A stretch of DNA of 64,000 bases from Rhodanobacter thiooxydans (GCF_021545845.1 NZ_CP088923.1:248001-312000); one strand, 5' to 3'. Shown: positions 52,628 to 62,025, counted from the first letter of the stretch. Notes: generated from the letters alone by a model not told the origin. Numbers and translations: made by a program.

Positions 52628-53800
52628 TCAACGCTCCGTCCAGTGGCCGTTTTCGTCGTAATTGAAGGATCGTTCGTAGCCAAAGGCATTCCAAACCATA
52701 TCGAACAGGGGCCGCATGGCTTCGGCGGATTCGATCGACCAGTCTTCGACCAGAAGCTCCGGCAGAATCAGTGCATCGCGGTCGGCGTAGTAGGCCCTGC
52801 GTGTGAATCGGTTGTCTCCGGCCAAGACACACCCTGTCACACCAAGCAACGAGAAGAAGATGTATGCCGGCGCTGCCAACCCAAGGTCCGGCAACGCCTG
52901 CTGATAGGAACGCAAGGCGTTGATGATGTCGCGCTCATAGAGTTGGCTTGGCAGGACTTTCTCACCCTGCTATTCAGGCCAAACTTGTACAGCCTCAATC
53001 ATGCCGCTGCGATATAGCTGAGCATAGGCTCTGGCCATTCCATCGCACTCATTGTCGTACTTGACGCGGCCGTCCAGATTGACTCGTTGACTCCACCCAC
53101 CCGCCCCAGGCGGCTCGACTCGATTTAACGCCTGCATCTGTTGCTGAGTACGTGGACTGATATCCACGAGAAACTCACTGGTCAGGCTCTGCAGTGGAAC
53201 AATGTGCAGGACAACCCGCACACCGGGTACGAGCGGAATCGGTACTTCGCCATTGCCTAGTGCCAGCAATCGTTTGGCACGGAAGGCGCGAATGCGCTCA
53301 GCCACCGACTCTGAGAGCGTGAATGCCTGGCGCAGTTCGCCAACGTCCAACGGGTAGCTGCCTGCTGCATTGCGTCCATAGAAGTGCGCATGCCCTCCCG
53401 CAGTGACCCGATGAGGCGCGTTCCAGCTCTTTTGGATCCGGATTACTAGCACCTCGCCACCACCGGAGAGCGGCACGAAGCGGTACTGGACGCCAGCCAA
53501 TCTCGGTGAAACGCCGTCGGCGCAAAGGCTTTCCAGCCGCTGCAGGACTTGATCGGCAGATGGCATTGTCAGGGCGCATAGCTGTTGAGGAATGCCGTCC
53601 GACGCCTCCATGCCGTAGATCAAGTCGCCGCCTTGTGTGTTGGCCAATGCGGTCACCGACCTGAGGAACTTCACTTTGCCCGAGTCGCCGCCGTCAGGCA
53701 GTGTGCGTTTGTACTTGATGTGCTTGCTCTCCGGCGTACCCGCCTGGATCAATTGCAATAGATCGGCTTCCGTGATGGATCCGATGGGCTTGGCAATCAC
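52628..53800 (-). pseudogene. AlbA_2/Schlafen-type ATP-binding gene interrupted by an in-frame TAG
   Basis: From a GTG at 53800 with GGAAGGA upstream, the protein reads MIAKPIGSITEADLLQLIQ, ESKHIKYKRTLPDGG, FLRSVTALANTQGGDLIYG and VLVIRIQKSWNAPHRV, the AlbA_2 (divergent AAA-4) pattern. At 52972-52970 the frame meets TAG after VWPE and continues without shift as QGEKVLPSQLYERDIINALR to FNYDENGHWTER. The downstream half keeps normal coding character, so the nonsense mutation is recent or is read through. Such genes often accompany type I R-M loci, whose remnants lie just upstream. Confidence 0.75.
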
Positions 53801-53820
53801 CGTAGCGGCATCCTTCCAGC

Positions 53821-54247
53821 TCAGGCGAACAGGCGTTCGAGGGTGGCGGGTAGAACGGTGGCGTTGGCTTCGTGCAAGATTCTGTGATGAGCCTTGAGGG
53901 CCTTGACGCGCTTGCTCAACTCGCGGGTCTTGAGTTGAGCTTCCATCGGTGACGTGGGCATCCTGTACGCCAGAAATGCCGATGGTTGCAGGCGTCGGCG
54001 GCGCAGGTTGGTGCCGCCACTCAACGCCGACAATTCGGGCCACACCGATGGCGTGCGGAAGCAGGCATCCAACGCTTCCGGTAAAACCAGTTCTTCACCT
54101 TCGGTCAGGATCAGGCGTTCGTCCATGCGCATCGCTCGTCGGGCGGCGACAGCCTGAACAATCCCGATATACGGATGCTCACTGTCCCCTGTAGCTCTGA
54201 ACTGTGTCACGGCCAGCCAGGCAGGGCAATTCCGCGAGTCTAGCCAT
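53821..54247 (-). pseudogene. Remnant of a type I hsdS gene (C-terminal part)
   Basis: The open frame ending at 53821 encodes EALDACFRTPSVWPELSALS, SGGTNLRRRRLQPSAFLAYR and MPTSPMEAQLKTRELSKRVK with a C-terminal coiled coil, the usual end of an HsdS subunit. Before this the sequence jumps from HPYIGI to AARRAMRMDERL, and most target-recognition sequence is missing. A separate ATG at 54247 starts MARLAELPCLAGRD in another frame. The gene has an internal deletion and a frameshift. It cannot specify a recognition site. Confidence 0.7.
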
Positions 54248-54333
54248 TGGCGGCGATGGTGTCGTTGGGCACCAGCCGGGCGTAGTGCTCCGCATCGCTC
54301 ACCTTGGCGTACGAGACGAGCTCCCGGTCCGAT
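54240..54333 (-). pseudogene. Possible 3' fragment of the gene upstream of hsdS
   Basis: A short reading frame GGRSDRELVSYAKVSDAEHY then ARLVPNDTIAANG ends at TAG 54242-54240, whose bases overlap the start of the hsdS remnant as ATGGCTAG. Stop-start overlap upstream of hsdS is typical for hsdM, but the fragment is too short to name the family. Everything further upstream has been replaced by the promoter region of the antiporter gene. Confidence 0.35.
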
Positions 54334-54414
54334 CGCCCGCCGAGTGACGGCGGTGGCGCGCACGGCTTCGACCGCGTGGAATAATCGAAGCTCCCCGACC
54401 GGAGCCGCCAGCGC

Positions 54415-56250
54415 TTGGACAGCCATCATTTCCTGCAGACTGCGGTGGTGTTTCTGCTCGCCACCGTGATCGTGGTGCCGCTGACCAAGCGCTTCCGGCT
54501 GGGTGCGGTGCTCGGCTACCTGATCGCCGGCGTGGTGATCGGGCCGCAGCTGCTGGGCCTGGTCAGCGACACCGAGGGGGTGGCGACGATCTCCGAGGTC
54601 GGCGTCGAGCTGATGCTGTTCGTGATCGGCCTGGAGCTGTCGCCGCAACGCCTGTGGGTGATGCGCCGCTCGGTGTTCGGCACCGGCCTGCTGCAGGTGC
54701 TCTCGACCAGCGTGGCGATCGCGGCGGCGGGCTATTTCCTGTTCGGCCTCAGCGGCAAGGGCGCGGCGATCGTGGGGGGCAGCCTGGCGCTGTCGTCCAC
54801 CGCGTTCGGCCTGCAGATCCTGGTCGAGCGCAAGGAGGCCGGTTCGGCCTACGGCCGCCAGGTGTTTTCGATCCTGCTGTTCCAGGATCTGGCGGCGATC
54901 CCGCTGATCGCCGCGGTGCCGCTGCTGGCTTCTTCCACCGCGCAGGATTTCAACCTGCTCGCGGTGCTGCGTACGGTCGGCGTGATCGTGGTGGTAATCG
55001 TCGGCGGCCGCTATCTGTTGCGCCCGGTGTTCCGTTTCGTGGCGAAGGCCGATTCGGCGGAGGTGTTCACCGCCACCGCGCTGCTGGTGGTGTTGGGCGT
55101 GGCGCTGCTGATGGAGATGGCCGGCGTCTCGGCCACCCTGGGCGCGTTCCTGGCCGGCATGCTGCTGGCCGACTCGGAGTACCGGCACGAGCTGGAATCG
55201 AACATCGAGCCGTTCAAGGGTCTGCTGCTGGGGCTGTTCTTCATCAGCGTCGGCATGTCGATGGACCTGTCGCTGCTGCTGCACCGGCCCGGGCTGATGT
55301 TCGGCCTGGTCGGCGCGCTGCTGTTGTTGAAGAGCGTGCTGCTGTGGCCGCTGGGGCGGCTGCTGGGCGGGCTCAACCGTTCCGACACGCTGCGCCTGGT
55401 GGTGCTGCTGGCCTGCGGCGGCGAGTTCGCCTTCGTGGTGTTGCGCCAGGCGGCCGAACAGCGATTGATCGACGCGGTCCAGCGCGACGCGCTGGTGCTG
55501 GCGATCACCTTGTCGATGGCGCTGACCCCGTTGCTGGTGGTGCTGGCGGCGAAGGTGCTGGAAGTGCGGCCGAACAAGCCGTCGCGCGAGTTCGACGCGA
55601 TCGACGCCGGCACGCCGCGGGTGATCATCGCCGGCTTCGGTCGAGTGGGCCAGATCATCGCCCGCGTGCTGCGCGCGCAGAACATCCCGTTTGTGGCGCT
55701 GGAGCATTCGGCCGACCAGGTGGACCAGTCGCGCCGCTTCGGCAGCGTCAACCTGTTCTTCGGCGACCCGGCGCGGCCGGAACTGCTGCGCGCGGCGCGG
55801 GCCGACAAGGCCGAGGTGTTCGTGCTGGCCACCGACGACCCGGAGGCGAACCTGCGCACCGCGCGGCTGGTGCGGCGGCAGTACCCGCATCTGAAGATCA
55901 TCGCCCGCGCACGCAACCGCCAGCACGTGTTCCGGCTGATGGACATGGGCGTGGAGGAGCCGGTGCGCGAGACCTTCCACTCCAGCCTCAAGATGACCCG
56001 CAAGACGCTGGAGGCGCTGGGCCTGCCGCACGAGCTGGCGGTCGACCGGGTCGAGCGCTTCCGCCGCTACGACGAGGAGTTGCTGAAGAAGCAGGCGCTG
56101 GTCTACGACGACGAGGCCAAGCTGATCCAGAGCACGCGCGAGGCGATGGTCGACCTGCAGCAGCTGTTCGAGGCCGATGCCGAGCGCAGCGCGGAACGCG
56201 AGCGCCAGCGCGACGCGGATACGCCGCTGGCCGGCGAGGAAGGGGAGTAG
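54415..56250 (+). CDS. Kef-type monovalent cation:proton antiporter with TrkA-N domain
   Basis: 611 residues. The TTG at 54415, with CCGGAG upstream, gives the expected MDSHHFLQTAVVFLLATV start. About 12 transmembrane helices of the CPA2 fold fill residues 1-385 (LGYLIAGVVIGPQLLGL, GAFLAGMLLADSEYRHELES). A Rossmann TrkA-N domain follows (RVIIAGFGRVGQIIARVL), then a charged C-terminal tail. KefB/KefC efflux potassium under electrophile stress, gated by glutathione adducts; without the ancillary protein here, ligand control is unclear. The tail ends QRDADTPLAGEEGE. Confidence 0.9.
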   Translation: MDSHHFLQTAVVFLLATVIVVPLTKRFRLGAVLGYLIAGVVIGPQLLGLVSDTEGVATISEVGVELMLFVIGLELSPQRLWVMRRSVFGTGLLQVLSTSVAIAAAGYFLFGLSGKGAAIVGGSLALSSTAFGLQILVERKEAGSAYGRQVFSILLFQDLAAIPLIAAVPLLASSTAQDFNLLAVLRTVGVIVVVIVGGRYLLRPVFRFVAKADSAEVFTATALLVVLGVALLMEMAGVSATLGAFLAGMLLADSEYRHELESNIEPFKGLLLGLFFISVGMSMDLSLLLHRPGLMFGLVGALLLLKSVLLWPLGRLLGGLNRSDTLRLVVLLACGGEFAFVVLRQAAEQRLIDAVQRDALVLAITLSMALTPLLVVLAAKVLEVRPNKPSREFDAIDAGTPRVIIAGFGRVGQIIARVLRAQNIPFVALEHSADQVDQSRRFGSVNLFFGDPARPELLRAARADKAEVFVLATDDPEANLRTARLVRRQYPHLKIIARARNRQHVFRLMDMGVEEPVRETFHSSLKMTRKTLEALGLPHELAVDRVERFRRYDEELLKKQALVYDDEAKLIQSTREAMVDLQQLFEADAERSAERERQRDADTPLAGEEGE

Positions 56251-56301
56251 CGGCGGCTCAGAGCTTGTGAAGAAAACCACTTCCTGTGGCTTTCTTCGAT
56301 C

Positions 56302-56363
56302 GCGAGTCCGGTACACGCCCGGACTCGCTCACATGAAACACCCACTTGAGTGACTGTTTCATG
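56302..56363. repeat. Two adjacent inverted repeats downstream of the antiporter gene
   Basis: GCGAGTCCGG (56302-56311) pairs with CCGGACTCGC (56319-56328), and CATGAAACA (56332-56340) pairs with TGTTTCATG (56355-56363). They lie between convergent genes. They probably help end transcription, though neither has a T-run. Confidence 0.65.
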
Positions 56364-56442
56364 TCTGGCCATCGGGCAACTGCTCCTGCGTTGCCTCAAC
56401 TCGGGCATCCATGCCCTCGCCATGCCCCTCGCCGTGGCCGGC

Positions 56443-56473
56443 CTGAGAGGTTGAAAAAATCACAACCTCTCAG
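56443..56473 (-). terminator. Hairpin overlapping the stop codon of the ankyrin gene
   Basis: CTGAGAGGTTG and CAACCTCTCAG form an 11-bp stem with a 9-nt loop that carries the A6/T6 run. The leftward TGA stop at 56472-56470 is inside the stem. It would act on leftward transcripts at the end of the ankyrin gene. Confidence 0.5.
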
Positions 56474-59400
56474 TCCGACGGCTGCGCCGGCTGGCGCAGG
56501 GTCTGCCGCACGCTGGGGATCGCGCTGCTGCGCGCGGCCAGCTCGTGGGCGATGTCGACATAGCCCAGCTGCCGCGCCACGTCGGCCGCGGTGCGCCCAA
56601 ACGCATCGGCCGCGTTGCGGTCGGCGCCGCGCGACAGCAGCACGCGCGCCGGCGGCAGCAGCGCATGCATGGCGCAGGCGTGCAGCGCGGTGACTCCGCG
56701 CTGGTCGGCGGGTTCGACCTTGGCGCCGGCCTCCAGTAGCAGCGGCACCAGCGCGCCCAGATGGGTGGCGTCGCAGGCGCTGCCCGGGCGCAGTTGCGCG
56801 CCGAGCAGCAACAGCAGCGGCGTCTTGCCCTCGTGGTCGGCGTGGTTGATGTCGGCGCCGTGCTTGAGCAGGCGGTCGAACAGGCGCCGTGCGCGCAGGC
56901 TGTCGTTGTGCTCGAAACCGAACTGCGCCGCCGCATGCAGCGCGCTGCGGCCGGCGTCGTCGACCGCGTTGACCGCCGCGCCGGCGTCCAGCAGTTGCTC
57001 GACGATCTCCGGGTAGCCCATCGCGGCCGCCACCATCAGCGCGGTGGCCTGGTTCGGCAGGCGCTGGTCGACGGCAACCTGGTGCTGCAGCAGCAGGGCG
57101 ACCAGCGCCTCGCGGCGCGCGGCCACCGCGGCGGCCAGCGGGGTGACGCCGCTGCGCGCGGGCAGTGTGGCGTCCGCGCCGGCGCCGAGCAGGCAGGCGG
57201 CGATGTCGCGGTGGCCGGCGCCGCAGGCGTGCAGCAGCGCGGTGGCGCCCTGATCGTCGCGGGTGTCCACGGCGAAGCCCAGTTCCAGCAGACGCTGCAC
57301 GCTGGCCAGCGCGCCGGCCTTGGCGGCGGCGGGCAGGTCGTCGGCGCGCAGCGCGCGGTTCGGCCGCGGCCAGTCGCGCCAGTCCAGCCAGCGCTCCACC
57401 GCCGGGTGCTCCAGCGCCAGGCCCAGCGGGGTCTCGCCGTTCGCGTCGGTGGCCTCGGGGTTGGCGCCGTGGGCGATCAGCGCGCGCACCAGCGGCAACG
57501 CTTGCGCACCGTGCTCCAGGGCGGCGAACAGCGGCGTGCGGCCGTCGCGGTCGCGGGTGTTCGGGTCGCCACCGCGCGCCAGCAGGGCCTGCAGCAGCGG
57601 CAACTGCGCGTTGGCCGCGGCCAGCTGCAGCGGCGTGCGCTCGCGGGCGTCGGCGCCGAACGGGTCGGCGCCGCGTTCGAGCAGGTTCAGCGGCAGCGCG
57701 GCGCCCTCGGCGGCCCCGTTCAAATGCGCCAGCGCCTGCGCCAGCAGGCCGGCGCCGGCCGCGCTGGCGCCGGCCTGCAGCAAATCATCCAGCGCCTCGG
57801 TGGCGTCCGGCAGCTGCGGCAGCAAGGCGTCGAACAGGCGCTGGCCCAGCGGCGGCAGATGCGGTGCGTCGGCGGTTTCGGCGTCGTCGATGCGCGGCGC
57901 TTCCAGCCGGGCCTCGGCATCGAGGCCGTGGTCGAGCAGCCAGCGGCGCGCCGCGCCGTGGCCCGCCCCGGCCAGTTCCAGGTACAACCGGGCCAGCTCC
58001 GCCTGCGGCCAGTCGCGCACCCGCTCGGCGAAGCCGGAGGCGATCGCCCAGTGGCCGAAGCGCAGCGCGTCCAGCAGATGGGCGGGGGTGTCGTTGCCTT
58101 CGGCCAGCACGTCATGGCTGAGGCTGGCCGGCAGCGGCGTGTCGGGGTCGAGCAGGGCGACCAGATCCCAGCGCCCGGCCCCGGCGGCATGATCGAGCGC
58201 GCTGCGGCCGTCGCCGCCGGCGGCCTTCGCATCGGCGCCCAGTGCCAGCAAGGCGCGCACCGTGTCGGCGTGCGCGCGCGGCGACTGGCAGGCCAGGGTC
58301 AGCGCGTCGCGGCCGTGGCTGTCGCGCAGGCCGGCGTCCGCTTGCGCCTCGGCCAGCAGCTGCACGATGCCGCCGGCGCCGGCACGCGCCGCTTCCATCA
58401 GCGCGCTGCTGCCGTGGCGATCGACCAGGTTGACGTCGGCGCTGGCGGCGCACAGCGCGCGGGCAATCTGTTCATGGCCTTCGGCGGCGGCGGCGAGCAG
58501 GGCATGCCGGTGCCGTGCGTCGACCGCGTTGACCGCGGCGCGCTGCTTGAGCAGCAGCTTCACCCCTTCGGCGTCGTCGTCGGCGATGCCGGCGGCGGCG
58601 ACCAGCGCCGGTTCGCCGTCGGCCGGGGCTGGCTTGGCGCCGCGTTCCAGCAGGAATTTCACCAGTGGCCAGTTGGCGGCGCGGCAGGCGGTGGCCAGCG
58701 GGCTGACGCCGGCCTTGTTCAGGGCGTTGATCGGCGCGGCCGCGTCCAGCAGCATCGCGGCCACGCCGGCATCGCCGCTGAGCACGGCGCCGTGCAGCGG
58801 CGTGTTGCCCTCGGCGTCGGTGACCAGCGGGCTGGCGCCGTTGGCAAGCAGGGTCAGCACCGCCTCGGCGCGGCCGTGCCAACTGTCGCGGGTGGCGGCC
58901 AGCAGCGCGGTGATGCCGCCGCTGGCGCGATTGACGTCGGCGCCCTTGGCGATCAGCGCGCGCAGCAGGCGGGTGTCGGGCAGCAGGGCGGCCAGCATCA
59001 GCACCGGGCGCTGATCGCGGTCGTCGCCGGGGGGCACGGTGTCGGGGGCGGCGCCGGCATCGACCAGCGCCAGCGCGCGCTCGATGTCGCCGTCGCGGGT
59101 GGCGGCCAGCAGCGCGGCGGCCTGCTCCGGCGTGCCGGCGGTGCGTTCCTGCTCGCTCAGCACCGGGCGCGGCGCGGTGTCGACGCGCGGGTCGGGGTCG
59201 CCGCGGCGACGCGGCTGCTGGCGTTCGCACAAGAGCGCGCGCAGCGTGCGGTTGGCGATCACCAAGCAGCCCAGCGGCAGCAGCACGGCGCCGTAGATCG
59301 CCAGCGCGGCGACGCGCGGCTCCGGCGGCAGCACGCCGTACAGGCCGGTCAACGCGATCGCGCCGAAGGCCAGCACCAGCAGCGCGAACGCGGCCGGCAG

Positions 59401-59910
59401 GAAGTGGCTGAAGAAGCGCTCCTCGCGCGACAGGTGGCGGCTGAACGCGATGCTGCGCAAGGTGGCGGTGAAGATCCACGAGCCGTCGCGCTGGCTCGGA
59501 TAGGCGTCGTCCCACACGAACACCAGGCCGAACGCCGGCCACAGCCGCCACAGCGCGACCAGCGCCAGCACCAGCGCCGCGGCCAGCACCAGCGCCGCGC
59601 CGAGGCTGGGTTCGTGGGTCAGCTGCAGCATCGGCCAGGCCACCAGCACGAACACCAGCACGGTGTAGCCGGTGAACATCACCAGGTGCGCAGCGCCACG
59701 GCGCAGCACGGTGCGGCCGAAGCGCGGCTCGGGGTCGAAGCCGATCGCGTGGCAGGTCGCCGCCATGGTCAGCGCATTGGCCAGCAGCAGCGGAACCAGG
59801 GTCAGCGGGTGCGTGACCAAGCCGGCAACGGCGACCGCGAACCATCCGGGAATGAACCAGGCCAGGGCGTGCAGGAGGGGCGGGCGGCGGCGCGATTTGG
59901 GCTGGGTCAT
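56470..59910 (-). CDS. Large membrane-anchored ankyrin-repeat protein
   Basis: 1146 residues from the ATG at 59910. The N-terminal 250 residues hold about five hydrophobic segments (LLHALAWFIPGWFAVAVAGL, FLPAAFALLVLAFGAIALTG). The remainder is about 20 ankyrin repeats: examples are GNTPLHGAVLSGDAGVAAML, GRTPLFAALEHGAQALPLVR and GKTPLLLLLGAQLRPGSACD. Ankyrin arrays bind proteins; no enzyme domain is seen. There is no Shine-Dalgarno, and TATACT lies 7 nt upstream of the ATG, so the transcript may be leaderless. Its long antisense ORFs are shadows. The target is unknown; it is probably cytoplasmic-facing. Confidence 0.88.
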   Translation of the reverse strand: MTQPKSRRRPPLLHALAWFIPGWFAVAVAGLVTHPLTLVPLLLANALTMAATCHAIGFDPEPRFGRTVLRRGAAHLVMFTGYTVLVFVLVAWPMLQLTHEPSLGAALVLAAALVLALVALWRLWPAFGLVFVWDDAYPSQRDGSWIFTATLRSIAFSRHLSREERFFSHFLPAAFALLVLAFGAIALTGLYGVLPPEPRVAALAIYGAVLLPLGCLVIANRTLRALLCERQQPRRRGDPDPRVDTAPRPVLSEQERTAGTPEQAAALLAATRDGDIERALALVDAGAAPDTVPPGDDRDQRPVLMLAALLPDTRLLRALIAKGADVNRASGGITALLAATRDSWHGRAEAVLTLLANGASPLVTDAEGNTPLHGAVLSGDAGVAAMLLDAAAPINALNKAGVSPLATACRAANWPLVKFLLERGAKPAPADGEPALVAAAGIADDDAEGVKLLLKQRAAVNAVDARHRHALLAAAAEGHEQIARALCAASADVNLVDRHGSSALMEAARAGAGGIVQLLAEAQADAGLRDSHGRDALTLACQSPRAHADTVRALLALGADAKAAGGDGRSALDHAAGAGRWDLVALLDPDTPLPASLSHDVLAEGNDTPAHLLDALRFGHWAIASGFAERVRDWPQAELARLYLELAGAGHGAARRWLLDHGLDAEARLEAPRIDDAETADAPHLPPLGQRLFDALLPQLPDATEALDDLLQAGASAAGAGLLAQALAHLNGAAEGAALPLNLLERGADPFGADARERTPLQLAAANAQLPLLQALLARGGDPNTRDRDGRTPLFAALEHGAQALPLVRALIAHGANPEATDANGETPLGLALEHPAVERWLDWRDWPRPNRALRADDLPAAAKAGALASVQRLLELGFAVDTRDDQGATALLHACGAGHRDIAACLLGAGADATLPARSGVTPLAAAVAARREALVALLLQHQVAVDQRLPNQATALMVAAAMGYPEIVEQLLDAGAAVNAVDDAGRSALHAAAQFGFEHNDSLRARRLFDRLLKHGADINHADHEGKTPLLLLLGAQLRPGSACDATHLGALVPLLLEAGAKVEPADQRGVTALHACAMHALLPPARVLLSRGADRNAADAFGRTAADVARQLGYVDIAHELAARSSAIPSVRQTLRQPAQPSD

Positions 59911-59981
59911 GGGAGGCAGTATAGAAATCGTTGGCGGCGCAGGCGGTAACCAGGCGTTAACGCAAGCCGATGATGCGCGAT

Positions 59982-60275
59982 TCATTCGTCCCGATCATCC
60001 CGCGGCGCGTGGGTATAGGCGGGGTGGTTGGCGGCGGCCAGGGTTTCCTGGGGCGGCAGCTGCAGGTGCCAGCCTTGCGTGCGCAGGTGCTCGAGCACCT
60101 GCGCGGTATCCTCGACCGGCAGCTTGCGGGCCTCCTCCAACTGCACCTCCATCACGAAACGCAGCTCGCCCAGCAGCAGCGCCAGCGGCTCGGGCAGCGT
60201 GTCGAACGCGTCGCGCTGCGCCAGCCATAGATAGCTGTCGGCTTTGCGCAGGCTGGCGTAGACGAAACATTGCAT
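59982..60275 (-). CDS. YcgL domain protein
   Basis: 97 residues from the ATG at 60275. MQCFVYASLRKADSYLWLAQ, then PEPLALLLGELRFVMEVQLE and WHLQLPP, match the YcgL family of short cytoplasmic proteins of unknown biochemical role. It lies about 70 bp upstream of the ankyrin gene on the same strand, so both may be co-transcribed in addition to the ankyrin gene's own promoter. Confidence 0.85.
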   Translation of the reverse strand: MQCFVYASLRKADSYLWLAQRDAFDTLPEPLALLLGELRFVMEVQLEEARKLPVEDTAQVLEHLRTQGWHLQLPPQETLAAANHPAYTHAPRDDRDE

Positions 60276-60528
60276 GGCGGCACCGTGTGGATGGGTGGGC
60301 GGACGCGGGGTGGCGAGAGTAGCAGCGCGGGGTACGGGACCCTCCGCCCTCCAGTTTGCCTGTCCGATTGAAATGCGCTCGTTAGTTATTTGTTGCGACC
60401 GCACTTGCAACGCCTTGTCCAACAGGGCAAAGTCCTGCAAAGGAAGTTCAAACGCACGTATGAAATTGTTCTTCCGGCCGATCCATCGTCACTACCCGAG
60501 CTGTTCCAACACCATGCAGGAGCTAGCG

Positions 60529-62025
60529 ATGCATACGTCTTTCCGTTCCCTCACGGGCGCCGCCCGTCCACTGGCGCTTGCCGCGCTGAGCATCGCGTTT
60601 GTGGGCGCCCTGGTCGCACCCGCGAGCGCGGATGCCAGTGCGTTCCAGCTCAAGGAAAACAGCGCCAAGGGCCTGGGCCGCGCCTACGCGGGTTCCGCTA
60701 CTGCCGGCGGCGACGCCTCGGTGGTGGTCAACAACCCGGCCGCGATGTCCGAGCTGAAGGGTACCTACCTGCAGGCCGACGTCACCGCCATCAATTTCAG
60801 CGCCAAGTTCGACGGCAGCGCGCATGACGTACTGGGTCGCCCGATCAGCGGTGGCAACGGCGGCGACGCGGGCACCACCCTGCCGGTGCCGGCGCTGTTC
60901 TTCGCCACCCAGGTCAGCGACCGCATGCACGTGGGCGCCGGCTTCTCGGTGCCGTTCGGCTTCCAGACCGAATACGACAAGAATTGGGTCGGCCGCTATA
61001 ACGGCATCAAGTCCAAGTTCCAGTCGCTGGACGCCACGCTGTCGGCGTCGTTCGACGTCACCGACAACTTCAGCCTGGGCGCCAGCTTCATCGCCCAGAA
61101 GACCAGTGCCGAGCTGACCAGCGCGGTCAACTACAACGCCGTGGGCCTGGGCATCCAGCAGGGCATCGGGGCCAAGACCGCCGCCGGCGTCGCACAGATC
61201 CAGGCCGCGGCCGCCGCCGGGCAGCTCTCGTCGGCCCAGGCTGCCGCCATGATCCAGGCAGCCGTGCAGCAGGGTCAGGCTGCCGCGGCCGGCGTGGCGG
61301 CGGTGACGCCTCCGGGTTCGGATGGCTATGCCCGCATCAAGGGCGACGACTGGGCCTACGGCTGGCAGCTGGGCGGCTACTGGAAGCTGACCCCGAACGA
61401 CAAGCTGGCGCTGAACTACCGTTCCAAGATCAGCCACACCCTGGAAGGCACCGGCAACTTCACGACCACGCCGGGCTACGATCTGCTGCTCGCCAATCCG
61501 TCGCTGGCCAGTTCGATCCCGCCGTTCTCCCACACCACTGGCAGCGCCGACTTCACCACCCCGGCAGTGGCCAGCGCAAGCTACTGGCATCAGGCCGAAA
61601 AGTTCGGCTTCGGCGTCGACGTGGCCTGGACCAAGTGGGACGTGTTCAAGAACCTGACGGTGAACTACGGCAACTCACAGCCGCGGACATCCGAAGCGTA
61701 CAACTGGCGCAACACCATCTACGCCTCGATCGGCGGCGACTACTACCTCAACGACAGGCTGACCCTGCGCGGCGGCATCGCGGTCGACAGCAGCCCGACC
61801 CACCTGAGCACCCGCAGCCCGCGCGTGCCCGATTCGACCCGCAAGATGGTCACTGTCGGCATCGGCTACAAGGCCAGCGAGCACCTCGAGATCAATGCCT
61901 CGTATGCGCACATCTTTGTCAACAACGCGCACGTCAATGTCACCGACAGCACCCGCGACACGCTGACCGGCAACTTCGACGACTACGGCAATCTGCTGAG
62001 CGTGTCGGCGATGTACAAGTTCTGA
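60529..62025 (+). CDS. fadL: FadL/OmpP1/TodX-type outer-membrane hydrophobic-compound porin
   Basis: 498 residues from the ATG at 60529 with AGGAG 7 nt upstream. The signal peptide (LALAALSIAFVGALVAPASA) is followed by FQLKENSAKGLGRAYAGSAT and VVVNNPAAMSELKGTYLQAD, the FadL hatch motif. The barrel ends in YGNLLSVSAMYKF. It moves long-chain fatty acids or aromatic hydrocarbons across the outer membrane. An alanine/glutamine-rich insert of about 50 residues (from GIQQGIGAKTAAGVAQIQAA to VAAVTPPG) is unusual and probably an extracellular loop. A strong terminator follows. Confidence 0.9.
   Translation: MHTSFRSLTGAARPLALAALSIAFVGALVAPASADASAFQLKENSAKGLGRAYAGSATAGGDASVVVNNPAAMSELKGTYLQADVTAINFSAKFDGSAHDVLGRPISGGNGGDAGTTLPVPALFFATQVSDRMHVGAGFSVPFGFQTEYDKNWVGRYNGIKSKFQSLDATLSASFDVTDNFSLGASFIAQKTSAELTSAVNYNAVGLGIQQGIGAKTAAGVAQIQAAAAAGQLSSAQAAAMIQAAVQQGQAAAAGVAAVTPPGSDGYARIKGDDWAYGWQLGGYWKLTPNDKLALNYRSKISHTLEGTGNFTTTPGYDLLLANPSLASSIPPFSHTTGSADFTTPAVASASYWHQAEKFGFGVDVAWTKWDVFKNLTVNYGNSQPRTSEAYNWRNTIYASIGGDYYLNDRLTLRGGIAVDSSPTHLSTRSPRVPDSTRKMVTVGIGYKASEHLEINASYAHIFVNNAHVNVTDSTRDTLTGNFDDYGNLLSVSAMYKF

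Noticed and set aside
53821..56316. An 831-residue leftward ORF antisense to the antiporter gene
   Set aside because: It is the shadow of the GC-rich antiporter frame; only its last part, the hsdS remnant up to about 54247, carries real protein motifs.
56761..59949. A 1062-residue rightward ORF antisense to the ankyrin gene
   Set aside because: Low-complexity R/G/A/Q sequence with no motif; the leftward frame has clear ankyrin repeats.
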